Below are positions 1-7,285 of a stretch of DNA of 19,292 nt, piece after piece (positions within the stretch are counted from its first letter, which is position 1; every line of letters starts with the position of its first letter). This DNA is from Dethiosulfatibacter sp. (GTDB lineage: Bacteria > Bacillota_A > Clostridia > Tissierellales > Dethiosulfatibacteraceae), in assembly GCA_019084435.1 (NCBI GenBank), contig JAHRFV010000283.1:1-19292 (forward strand). The letters are read 5' to 3'. Position numbers and translations under genes: made by a program. Below the pieces are notes generated by a model that had not been told where the DNA came from, did no database searches, and was given only the letters and a program-made list of their open reading frames with translations.

Positions 1-141
1 AAATAGCCAGTCTAGGATTCTTATCCATGACTGACTACTATCTGAAAATATGTGAAAACTAGAGAAGCGCCGTATACGGAACCGTACGTACGGTGCTGTG
101 GGAGGTCGGTAGATAAAATAATTATCTACCTCCTACCCGAT
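1..141 (+). mobile_element. Group II intron, 3' end (domains V and VI), partial
   Basis: This is the 3' terminal part of a bacterial group II intron; the rest lies outside the window. Domain V is seen at 66-97: a 9-bp lower stem starting with the catalytic AGC triad (66-74 with 89-97, one G-U), a short upper stem (75-78 with 83-86), a GAAC loop and the two-base CG bulge at 87-88. Domain VI follows: 108-116 pairs perfectly with 122-130, and 100-105 pairs with 132-138 leaving A135 bulged as the likely branch point. The 3' splice site is inferred after the GAT ending at 141, which puts A135 at position -7, as expected for the family. No reverse transcriptase reading frame is visible in 1-65. Orientation is plus, opposite to the genes it interrupts. 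Confidence 0.82.
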
Positions 142-285
142 TTTTTTGACAGTGAATTGCGAGATAGCGATTGCTATGAATAAGAAGATTCCAATGGTTC
201 CTAATGTTGTGTTGCCGTTGTTGCCTGCATAGTAAAGCATAAAAAATATAGGGATAAAAAGTAGAGCAGCTATTTTCTTGGTCAT
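133..285 (-). CDS. Small two-helix membrane protein ORF, 3' end replaced by intron
   Basis: This 50-codon ORF starts MTKKIAALLF and shows two hydrophobic stretches (about residues 5-18 and 28-43) around a short polar turn (AGNNGNTT). Its ATG overlaps the stop of the upstream permease gene as ATGA (282-285), the usual sign of translational coupling. I do not recognise the family; a small accessory subunit of the permease is an inference from position only. The last two residues (Ile-Gly) and the TAG stop come from the intron domain VI sequence, so the native C-terminus is missing. Because the intron lies on the opposite strand, it cannot be spliced from this gene's transcript. Confidence 0.45.
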   Translation of the reverse strand: MTKKIAALLFIPIFFMLYYAGNNGNTTLGTIGIFLFIAIAISQFTVKKIG

Positions 286-1823
286 AACACACCTCCGATG
301 TTGATTTTGAAGACAAACAGCAACAGATAGTTAAGCAATCCCATCAGTAGTGCTGTCAGCAAAATCGGTTTTATGACTCTTTTATATATTTCAGACTCAT
401 GACCTGTCAGACCAGAGGCAGATGCGCCCATAAGAATAGTTGTAGGTCCTAAACTGACACCTATTGATCCGGAGATGGATTGTAGGCCGGACATGACATA
501 GCTGTTAACGCCCAGTGCCATAGCAACTGACATCTGAAATTTACCAAAAATAACATTTGAGTTTGTATTGCTGCCCGTGATAAAGCTGCCCAAAACACCA
601 AAAAATGGTGCAAACAAGGGATATAGACTTCCCGTCAACTCAGACACCTTCAGGGCAAGCGTGTTAGTCATGCCTGAATCCATCATGACTAATGCCATGG
701 TTATCAAAAAGACAAGCGTAATAGTGGTACCGATATTCTTATCGATAGTTCTGCTGATGACTGTTTTGATTTTTTGAGTATCCCAGATACCGGATTGTTT
801 GTAGACTATCATCCCGACAATGGCAGACATAATGATGATAGGTGCAGGGTGTCCGAAAAACTTGATGGTTGAGTAGGCGGCTTCCTGAGCTACCACATGA
901 CCCAAATTCGTCACAAAACCAGGATATTTGAATGAGATGCTGTATTTACCCAATTTCATAAACTGAAAAAGTAGGGATAATACAATAATTGTGGTATAGG
1001 GAAGCAATGCTTTGCCAAGTGTAAGCTTGCCTTCATATAGTTTTTCAGGTTTGCCTGGTTTCTCTTTTATGGTGTATAGCAGAAACATGGTCAACAATCC
1101 TGACAATGCTGTCAATAATCCAACCAGTGATACTAGATTCAAATAAAGCACTGCAAACATAACAGAAATCATAACTATGGAAGTAGGAATGACGTAGACA
1201 AGGCCTTTTTTGACGTATTTCCAGCCACCATATATGTAACACACTGTGAGACCCATCATAACCATGGCCAAAGCGTCAAATATTCCCATGGCATATCCGA
1301 TGCTTTGCTGATTCAGATTGGTTACCAGGGCAATAGTAAAAAAGGAAGACCCCATTGAACCGAAGCTTACAGACCAGGAATGCCCCAACATTACTGCCGC
1401 AACAGATGAAAGCCTATCAAATCCCAAATGGATTAATATCGGAACGACTATGATGACAGGTACGCCAAATCCTGCTATACCTTGCAACACAGAAGAAAAA
1501 AGCCAAGCCAGCAATAGAAATTGAGTAAAGGGATCTTTTATAAATATAAGGATATTCTTGTTGATGACATCTATTGCCTGAAATTCATAGACAAGATGGT
1601 ATAAAAAAACGGCAGACCATATAATCAGCAAAACATATAATGCCAGAGACATTCCCTTACTCATTGCGATGGTTAGCCCATTGATATTCATGCCAAAAAA
1701 TCCATAGGCTATGACAATCGAAGACAGTATAGCCAATGCTCCGGATTTTCCTGCTGTCATTTTAAATACAAGCAGACAGGAAAGAAGAATCAATAGCGGT
1801 AAAAACGATAGAATTGTATGCAT
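282..1823 (-). CDS. lctP: L-lactate permease family transporter (LctP/LldP-like)
   Basis: A 513-residue polytopic inner-membrane protein of the lactate permease family (TC 2.A.14), which imports lactate or related 2-hydroxy acids such as glycolate by cation symport. Hydrophobic segments run the full length. Family-like stretches include FSSVLQGIAGFGVPV (about residues 109-123), GHSWSVSFGSMGSSF (about 146-160) and the conserved C-terminal GSFITGSNTNSNVIFG followed by GLQSISGSIGVSLGPTTI. Length is slightly below the usual 530-560. The start ATG at 1823 has an AAAGGATG ribosome binding site 8 bases upstream on the minus strand. It is transcribed divergently from the gamma-glutamyltransferase gene and is followed, with a 4-nt overlap, by a small membrane-protein ORF. 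The exact substrate cannot be fixed from sequence. Confidence 0.9.
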   Translation of the reverse strand: MHTILSFLPLLILLSCLLVFKMTAGKSGALAILSSIVIAYGFFGMNINGLTIAMSKGMSLALYVLLIIWSAVFLYHLVYEFQAIDVINKNILIFIKDPFTQFLLLAWLFSSVLQGIAGFGVPVIIVVPILIHLGFDRLSSVAAVMLGHSWSVSFGSMGSSFFTIALVTNLNQQSIGYAMGIFDALAMVMMGLTVCYIYGGWKYVKKGLVYVIPTSIVMISVMFAVLYLNLVSLVGLLTALSGLLTMFLLYTIKEKPGKPEKLYEGKLTLGKALLPYTTIIVLSLLFQFMKLGKYSISFKYPGFVTNLGHVVAQEAAYSTIKFFGHPAPIIIMSAIVGMIVYKQSGIWDTQKIKTVISRTIDKNIGTTITLVFLITMALVMMDSGMTNTLALKVSELTGSLYPLFAPFFGVLGSFITGSNTNSNVIFGKFQMSVAMALGVNSYVMSGLQSISGSIGVSLGPTTILMGASASGLTGHESEIYKRVIKPILLTALLMGLLNYLLLFVFKINIGGVL

Positions 1824-1946
1824 ATTTTAGTCATCCTTTCTGTATTTCGTGTGGCTAGATGTCTTTAATAATCTATCATACGTAGCGTAAATTATCAATA
1901 ACCTATGTTTAATTTGGAGAATTCTGAGAAAACTAAGATTGTTTAG

Positions 1947-1975
1947 TTGATAGACGTAAAAATACTGTCTTATAT
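1947..1975 (+). promoter_or_regulatory. Candidate sigma-A promoter for the gamma-glutamyltransferase gene
   Basis: TTGATA (1947-1952) and TTATAT (1970-1975) are separated by exactly 17 bases in the 222-base divergent region between the permease and the gamma-glutamyltransferase gene. A short inverted repeat, ACCCA-G-TGGGT (1990-2000), lies just downstream of the expected start point and could be an operator. The gene's ribosome binding site AAGGAGG is at 2031-2037. No convincing promoter was found for the permease on the other strand. Confidence 0.35.
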
Positions 1976-2045
1976 CGGTTGATTAATGAAACCCAGTGGG
2001 TTATATTTATAGATAGTAAATCATTTACCCAAGGAGGAAACAAGT

Positions 2046-3656
2046 ATGGACTTTAATTGCAATTATCAACCATATACATCAAATAGAAATACCCATATTG
2101 CAAAAAATGGTATGGTTGCCACATCTCAACCATTAGCAGCAAATGCAGGTCTTGACATGCTCAAGAAAGGTGGCAATGCTGTAGACGCTGCAATAGCTAC
2201 AGCAGCTTGTTTGACTGTTGTTGAACCTACCTCAAACGGTATAGGAGGAGATGCGTTTGCTCTGGTATGGATTAAGAATGATGAAAAACTATATGGCGTA
2301 AATGGCAGTGGATTCGCACCGAAAGGATTATCGGCAGAAGGATTAAAAGACAAAGGCTTAGAGAAAATGCCTGTATTTGGTTGGACACCTGTGACAGTGC
2401 CTGGAGCTCCGGCAACATGGGCGGCGTTATCTAAACGATTTGGAAAATTGCCTTTAAGCGTTGTTTTGGAGCCGGCAATCAGATATGCCAGAGAGGGTTA
2501 TCCAGTGACACCCACCCTTGGTTACTATTGGGATAGAGGATATAAAAAATATAAGGCTGAATGCAGTTCTGAAGAATATGCCGAATGGTACAAGACTTTT
2601 ACCTTTAATGGAAGCCCCCCAAAAGTGGGACAAATGGTAAAATTGCCAAACCACGCAAACACTTTGGAGGAGATTTCTAAAACCGACAGTGAAAGTTTTT
2701 ATAGGGGAGGGTTGGCAGAAAAAATTGACGCCTGCTCTAGAAAATATGGGGGATACCTCAGAAAAGAGGACTTAGCGGCTTACCATGTGGAATGGGTAGA
2801 GCCTATCAAGGTCAATTACAAGGGATACGAAATATGTGAGATACCCCCCAATGGCCAGGGCATTGTGGCAATGATGGCGCTGAACATATTGAAAAACTTT
2901 AATTTCCAAGCCAAAGAGACTGTAGATACTTATCACAAACAATTTGAAGCAATTAAGCTTGCCTTTGCGGATGGCAAAAAGTATGTAACAGATCCGAACT
3001 ACATGAAGTACAAGACTGAGGACTTACTGAGTGATGCATTTGCAGATGAAAGAAGGAAACAAATCACTGACAGGGCTCAGGACTTCAAACCGGGCACTCC
3101 TCCATCAGGCGGCACTGTATATTTGTGCACAGCAGATGCATATGGCAACATGGTGTCATTTATCCAAAGCAATTATATGGGATTTGGATCAGGCATAGTG
3201 GTTGATGATACGGGGATCGCTTTGCAGAACAGGGGAGCTGATTTTTCGTTAGATAAAGACGATTACAATTATCTGATACCTGGGAAAAAAACTTATCATA
3301 CCATCATACCTGGGTTTATACTGAAGGACAACCAAGCGGTCGGTCCATTTGGCGTCATGGGAGGCTATATGCAGCCACAAGGACATCTACAGGTAGTGAT
3401 GAATCTGATAGATTTCAATCTAAACCCACAAATGGCTCTAGATGCGCCCAGATGGCAATGGATAGAAGGCAAAAAATTCATGGTGGAACCAAATTTTCCG
3501 ACTTATCTGGTTAATGCTCTTGAAGTGCTGGGACATGAAATGACCATAGCTACTTCCACAGGAAGCTTTGGAAGAGGTGAAATGATTATTTCAAATGGAG
3601 AGGTGTTATTTGGCGCTACTGAATCTAGGACAGACGGATCAGTTGCGTGTTATTGA
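2046..3656 (+). CDS. ggt: Gamma-glutamyltransferase family protein (YwrD-like, cytoplasmic)
   Basis: A 536-residue Ntn-hydrolase of the gamma-glutamyltransferase family, which hydrolyses or transfers gamma-glutamyl groups (glutathione and related amides). The N-terminal signature GMVATSQPLAANAG (22-35), GGNAVDAAIATAACLTVVEP (42-61) and SNGIGGDAFALVW (63-75) are seen. The autocleavage site is SGGT with Thr357 as the expected nucleophile, followed by ADAYGNMVS (363-371). The NRGADFSLD (395-403) and GVMGGYMQPQGH (436-447) segments correspond to the small-subunit substrate loops. There is no signal peptide, unlike secreted GGTs, so the protein should be cytoplasmic; this matches the YwrD-like branch, whose substrate is not well established. 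The AAGGAGG site 8 bases upstream supports the start. It stands alone, divergent from the permease. Confidence 0.9.
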   Translation: MDFNCNYQPYTSNRNTHIAKNGMVATSQPLAANAGLDMLKKGGNAVDAAIATAACLTVVEPTSNGIGGDAFALVWIKNDEKLYGVNGSGFAPKGLSAEGLKDKGLEKMPVFGWTPVTVPGAPATWAALSKRFGKLPLSVVLEPAIRYAREGYPVTPTLGYYWDRGYKKYKAECSSEEYAEWYKTFTFNGSPPKVGQMVKLPNHANTLEEISKTDSESFYRGGLAEKIDACSRKYGGYLRKEDLAAYHVEWVEPIKVNYKGYEICEIPPNGQGIVAMMALNILKNFNFQAKETVDTYHKQFEAIKLAFADGKKYVTDPNYMKYKTEDLLSDAFADERRKQITDRAQDFKPGTPPSGGTVYLCTADAYGNMVSFIQSNYMGFGSGIVVDDTGIALQNRGADFSLDKDDYNYLIPGKKTYHTIIPGFILKDNQAVGPFGVMGGYMQPQGHLQVVMNLIDFNLNPQMALDAPRWQWIEGKKFMVEPNFPTYLVNALEVLGHEMTIATSTGSFGRGEMIISNGEVLFGATESRTDGSVACY

Positions 3657-3815
3657 GTTTTGATATCAACCAAAATAAGAGATAAGTCGTTTGATAAAAC
3701 AACGATGATATGAAAGACGAATGGAATAGGCAGTCTATTTATTTGGAATAATTTCCATTTTCTTGGAAAATATGGAACAGAGCGTCCCAAAATTCAACCA
3801 TTTATCCGATGACTA
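3657..3815. other. Gene-free region after ggt
   Basis: No reading frame of interest is seen on either strand. The only structure is an imperfect inverted repeat at 3753-3777 (TTCCAT-TTTC against GAAA-AT-ATGGAA, 3-base loop, 2-base bulge). It has no clear T-run, so it is a weak terminator candidate for ggt or a protein-binding site for the promoter at 3937. Confidence 0.3.
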
Positions 3816-3923
3816 ACAGTGCTAAGACCCCCACTTCTCTAAGTGGGAGATAAGCACTGTAGAGTCCCTGGATAACGGTCTCTAAGGTTCAGGTGTGTTT
3901 CAAACACCATCTGAACCCAAGAA
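3816..3923 (+). other. Structured segment with two nested hairpins; possible IS200/IS605-type right-end/omega-RNA relic
   Basis: Hairpin 1: ACAGTGCT (3816-3823) pairs perfectly with AGCACTGT (3853-3860), and nested inside it CCCACTT (3830-3836) pairs perfectly with AAGTGGG (3841-3847) around a CTCT loop. Hairpin 2: GGTTCAG (3886-3892) pairs with CTGAACC (3911-3917), with GTGT/ACAC pairing inside. The CCCACTT/AAGTGGG hairpin followed by a second structured stem reminds me of the 3' ends of TnpB-type IS200/IS605 elements, where the omega RNA overlaps the right end. That likeness is from memory and no tnpB or tnpA is present. Alternatives are enhancer-type binding sites for the sigma-54 promoter just downstream, or an RNA leader of an unknown class. 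Direction is unproven. Confidence 0.4.
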
Positions 3924-3934
3924 CCCTGTTGATA

Positions 3935-3951
3935 TTGGTATATTAATTGCA
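3935..3951 (+). promoter_or_regulatory. Candidate sigma-54 promoter of the sensor-activator operon
   Basis: TTGG (3935-3938) and TTGCA (3947-3951) hold the sigma-54 invariant GG and GC at 3937-3938 and 3949-3950, exactly 10 bases apart. The -24 element has TTGGTAT where the consensus is TTGGCAC, so it should be weaker than the site at 7222. Transcription would begin near 3962, about 38 bases before the sensor start codon. If used, the activator encoded by the second gene would control its own operon. Confidence 0.5.
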
Positions 3952-3999
3952 TGCTTAATTGGAAGAGTAAGAATAACAGATTGTACGAGGAGTGAAATC

Positions 4000-5616
4000 A
4001 TGAAGTCAAGTTTTAAGTATCGCCTTTTAAAATGGTTCATTACTGTTTCTGTCATACCGTCAATTCTTATTGGATCTTTTAGCTATTATATTATTGTAAA
4101 CGAAATCAAGAAAGATACTGAGCAATTGATTACAAGTATCAACGAAGGCATTTACAATATGATTGACACCCAGCAACGAGTGTTAAACCAATGGTTGCTA
4201 AGTGCAGCTGACTCTTTTGAAAAGAAACTAGCTTATCTTGGAGATAACTATTTTAACGAGGAAGAGATGGTAGATGTCGGGAAATATAAGGTTCCAACTT
4301 GGTATATTGGAGATCAAAGAATCACCTTGGACTATATCTTAGTGGATGAACTCATCGGTACTGAAAGATTACCGGCTTCAATTTTTATGCTTGTTGATAA
4401 TGAATTTCTCAGAGTAAGTACTAATGTTCGACAAGCAGATGGATCGCGAATTGTCGGAACGACATTAAGTAAAGAAGGTCCTGTTTATGAAAGACTAATA
4501 AATGGCCAGGCCTATCTTGGAAGGGCAAATGTTGAAGGAATCATGCATGCTACTATATATGTGCCTATTTTTGACAAAGAAAAACGAATGATTGGTGCAT
4601 ACGTCCTTGGTCGAAAGGAGCAAGAGTATGAACTCATCAATGCTATCAGGAGAATCAGAATTGGAGATGATGGTTACGTCATGATCATGGACACCAAAGG
4701 CGATGCTATTATTCACCCTAAACTGACTGGGTCTAATCTTATTGAATATGACTGGGTTAAGCAAATCATCAATAGCAAAAAGGGATATGTAGAATATAAT
4801 TACGAAGATGAGGATAAAATTGCCTATTACATGTATTATGAACCTTGGGATTGGTATATCGTATCAATAGGATTAAATAATGATATTTACGCTACTTCAA
4901 GGACGCTATTGAACACGCTTGTATTAATAATCGTTGTATCTTTATGTATCTCACTAATTTTAGGGATTGTCATATCAAAAGAATTTTTCAAGCCAATTAA
5001 TGAAATGATGGAAGCTCTTAAGAAACTTAAAAAAGGTGATTTATCTTCCAAGTTTACATCTTACGGAGATGAGGAGTTTAAATTTTTAAGCAATTCTTTT
5101 AATGCTATGAGTTACACCTTGTCTATCCTTATTGGAAGAATCAAATTAACATCGAATAAACTTAAAATGTCATCAGGTCGACTTTTAGATGATTTTAATC
5201 GTTCAAAGAATGCGCTTGACAATATCGAAAAAACCATTGCTAAATCTATTGAAAGTGTTAACGGATTTGAATCATATGAAAATCAAATACATGTGATTAA
5301 TGATGGTAAGTCTCTAAAAGAAGATATTAGAAGCATTAAAAATCTTTTGCCTAATCTGGTGAGTCCTGATGACTCTCATATCATTGAACTAATTGATAAG
5401 GTAAGTGATATAGATTATCGCATTAATCACCTTGAAGGTGTATATCAAGATCGTTTTGGGGTTAAAGAGTTTAATACGCTTTATATCGAAGTCCAAAAAA
5501 TGAAACTATTATTGGAGAATATTCACCAATCTGCTTCAGCATTAGATGAAATAGCATCAGAAATTGACAGCCAATCCAATATTTTTCAAACTGAAAATAA
5601 TCCTTATGAAGACTAA
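4000..5616 (+). CDS. Membrane sensor: Cache domain, HAMP, helical tail, no output domain
   Basis: A 538-residue receptor. TM1 is at about residues 12-32 and TM2 at about 303-326. Between them lies a double-Cache extracellular region of the Cache_3-Cache_2 type: a membrane-distal part with VSTNVRQADGSRIVGT (139-154) and GRANVEG (174-180), and a second Cache_2-like part with GDDGYVMIMDTKGD (222-235), IIHPKLTGSN (237-246) and a WDWYIVSIG end (283-291). A HAMP follows at about 327-380. The last ~155 residues are predicted helical, with no histidine kinase, GGDEF, EAL, phosphatase or chemotaxis-hairpin motif; it resembles a chemoreceptor cut before the signalling tip. The frame is open further upstream to 3895, but ATG4000 has a GAGG/AGGAG site (3987-3992) and begins directly before TM1, so it is preferred. 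It precedes the sigma-54 activator by 15 nt, so the two very likely act together. Confidence 0.88.
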   Translation: MKSSFKYRLLKWFITVSVIPSILIGSFSYYIIVNEIKKDTEQLITSINEGIYNMIDTQQRVLNQWLLSAADSFEKKLAYLGDNYFNEEEMVDVGKYKVPTWYIGDQRITLDYILVDELIGTERLPASIFMLVDNEFLRVSTNVRQADGSRIVGTTLSKEGPVYERLINGQAYLGRANVEGIMHATIYVPIFDKEKRMIGAYVLGRKEQEYELINAIRRIRIGDDGYVMIMDTKGDAIIHPKLTGSNLIEYDWVKQIINSKKGYVEYNYEDEDKIAYYMYYEPWDWYIVSIGLNNDIYATSRTLLNTLVLIIVVSLCISLILGIVISKEFFKPINEMMEALKKLKKGDLSSKFTSYGDEEFKFLSNSFNAMSYTLSILIGRIKLTSNKLKMSSGRLLDDFNRSKNALDNIEKTIAKSIESVNGFESYENQIHVINDGKSLKEDIRSIKNLLPNLVSPDDSHIIELIDKVSDIDYRINHLEGVYQDRFGVKEFNTLYIEVQKMKLLLENIHQSASALDEIASEIDSQSNIFQTENNPYED

Positions 5617-5631
5617 TTCGGGGAGATTAAT

Positions 5632-6957
5632 ATGAAAGTTAAAGATTATATGGATTGTTTTTTCGATGATTGTATGGAGAATGACTCATTATCCAGTTTA
5701 ATGGAATCTATAAAAAAAGAAAACGTTGAATACTTTATTGTGGTGAATGAAAAAGGCCTTTACATTGGTGTTTTGAAGTCTTTAGATTTATTGATTCAAA
5801 TCAATCAGGCTACTTATGTAAAAGAAGTATTTTTGAAAGTGGATGCTATAAATGAGGATAGCGATATTAGAAAAATTCATAATATTAGGCTTGGATGCAT
5901 CCCAGTTGTCAATAATGAGAATTTCCCCGTAGGCATTTTAAAACTAAAAGACACAATAAGCACACTGCATGAAGTCAATGTTGTTCAGAATACAGGTAAA
6001 AAATTTATCCGAAAAAATTTATATGCAAAATATAATATTGATGAAATAATCGGTAACAGTAAAACAATTCTTAGACTTAAGGATACAATTATCAAAGCAG
6101 CAAAGATAAAATCCACCGTCCTCTTACAAGGAGAAACTGGGGTAGGCAAAGAATTGGTTGCACAAGCTATTGCTAATCTTAGCGATAGAAGATTTAATCC
6201 TTTTGTCAGAGTTAACTGTGCCGCCATACCTGAGAATTTACTTGAATCGGAGCTTTTTGGGTATGAGGAAGGTGCTTATACTGGTGCTGCAAAAGGAGGC
6301 AGTATCGGAAAATTTGAAGTGGCTGATGGCGGAACGGTTTTTCTAGATGAGATAGGGGATATGCCTTTACTGATGCAGGCTAAGATATTACGTGTATTAC
6401 AAGAAAAGGAAGTAGAACGGGTAGGAAGTCGATATCCTATACCTGTTGATGTAAGAGTTATTGCAGCTACACATGCTGACTTGTTCAGATTAGTTGAAGA
6501 CGGGAAATTCAGAAGAGATTTGTATTACAGACTCAATGTGATTCCAATCAAAATACCTTCTTTGAAAGAACATACAGAAGATATTGAAGAACTGGTTCAT
6601 TATTTTGCAAAATCTTATGTTGAAGAAATTCTTGAGAATCAGTATTCAATTGAGGATGGGGTATTTCAAGAATTAGCGAATTATCATTGGCCTGGGAATG
6701 TTAGAGAATTGAAAAATTTAGTTGAGATGGCCATGGCTATGTCTTCAGGACATATTTCAATAAAAACGATCAAAATGTTTTTAAATAGTGAAATGGATCC
6801 ACAAGAAAACATTCTAAAGAAACAAACAGATGAAACAGAGAGAGATTTAATTAAACAATGTTTAGATTCCTTTCAAGGAAATAAATTGAAAGTAGCTGAA
6901 GTATTAGGCATTTCCAAAAGCTCTTTATACAATAAACTAAAAAAATACAATTTATAG
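5632..6957 (+). CDS. CBS-domain sigma-54-dependent transcriptional activator
   Basis: A 441-residue enhancer-binding protein. The N-terminal ~115 residues form a CBS pair (MKVKDYM start; FIVVNEKGLYIGVLKSLDLL at 35-54; GCIPVVNNENFPVGILKLKD at 88-107). They replace the usual phosphoacceptor receiver or PAS domain. The AAA+ core has Walker A GETGVGKE (167-174), the sigma-54 contact loop GAYTGA (214-219, standard GAFTGA variant), Walker B GGTVFLDE (233-240) and an FRRDLYYRLNV segment with the arginine finger (293-303). WPGNVREL (353-360) and a Fis-type helix-turn-helix (about 400-441, ending VAEVLGISKSSLYNKL) complete it. CBS pairs usually bind adenosine nucleotides, so the activator may respond to energy state, to the adjacent sensor, or to both. 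It starts 15 nt after the sensor with a GGGGAGA site and should activate the promoter at 7222. Confidence 0.93.
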   Translation: MKVKDYMDCFFDDCMENDSLSSLMESIKKENVEYFIVVNEKGLYIGVLKSLDLLIQINQATYVKEVFLKVDAINEDSDIRKIHNIRLGCIPVVNNENFPVGILKLKDTISTLHEVNVVQNTGKKFIRKNLYAKYNIDEIIGNSKTILRLKDTIIKAAKIKSTVLLQGETGVGKELVAQAIANLSDRRFNPFVRVNCAAIPENLLESELFGYEEGAYTGAAKGGSIGKFEVADGGTVFLDEIGDMPLLMQAKILRVLQEKEVERVGSRYPIPVDVRVIAATHADLFRLVEDGKFRRDLYYRLNVIPIKIPSLKEHTEDIEELVHYFAKSYVEEILENQYSIEDGVFQELANYHWPGNVRELKNLVEMAMAMSSGHISIKTIKMFLNSEMDPQENILKKQTDETERDLIKQCLDSFQGNKLKVAEVLGISKSSLYNKLKKYNL

Positions 6958-7068
6958 AATTCCAAGAAGTTACTTGTTATTATACTCAGTTATATTTGAG
7001 CATTAAAATCGTAACTAGAACTCATATTATGTATTGTTTTAAAAAATACTTCAAAATCAAGCGTTGAT

Positions 7069-7104
7069 AAAAAAGATACAGTTCAAAAGGATTGTATCTT
7101 TTTT
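7069..7104 (+). terminator. Intrinsic terminator after the sensor-activator operon
   Basis: AAAAAAGATACA (7069-7080) pairs perfectly with TGTATCTTTTTT (7093-7104) around a 12-base loop, giving a 12-bp stem ending in six T. It lies 112 bases after the activator stop and before the sigma-54 promoter. The A-run on the 5' side would also let it work on the other strand. Confidence 0.65.
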
Positions 7105-7121
7105 AATGTCAAAAAATCTAA

Positions 7122-7182
7122 TGAATCCAAAAAAATACATATTGAATCTAAAAAAGTGGAATAATGATTAAATAATCATTAT
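7122..7182. promoter_or_regulatory. Putative upstream activator sites for the CBS-type regulator
   Basis: A 22-base inverted repeat at 7161-7182 has perfect 10-bp arms (ATAATGATTA and TAATCATTAT) with a 2-base centre. It is centred about 77 bases before the predicted sigma-54 start point, where enhancer-binding proteins often bind. Just upstream, TGAATC(C/T)AAAAAA occurs twice, at 7122 and 7143, 21 bases apart (two helical turns, so the same DNA face). Assignment to the Fis-type HTH of the neighbouring activator is inference. Confidence 0.45.
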
Positions 7183-7221
7183 ATAACATAGTAATTTGAA
7201 CGTTAAGATTGTGTTATATGT

Positions 7222-7239
7222 TTGGCATGATATTTGCAA
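7222..7239 (+). promoter_or_regulatory. Sigma-54 promoter of the MFS/CoA-transferase operon
   Basis: TTGGCAT (7222-7228) and TTTGCAA (7233-7239) match the -24/-12 consensus closely, with GG (7224-7225) and GC (7236-7237) exactly 10 bases apart. Transcription should begin near 7249, about 37 bases before the transporter ATG. A 10-base palindrome AGTGGCCACT (7250-7259) sits at the start point. The sigma-54 activator encoded directly upstream is the obvious partner. Confidence 0.87.
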
Positions 7240-7285
7240 TATTACTGGCAGTGGCCACTAAAATACTAAATTATAGGAGAAAGTT

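Noticed and set aside
3895..3999. Upstream extension of the sensor reading frame
   Set aside because: The first 35 codons run through the hairpin segment and the sigma-54 motif, have no ribosome binding site, and ATG4000 begins immediately before TM1 with a good site.
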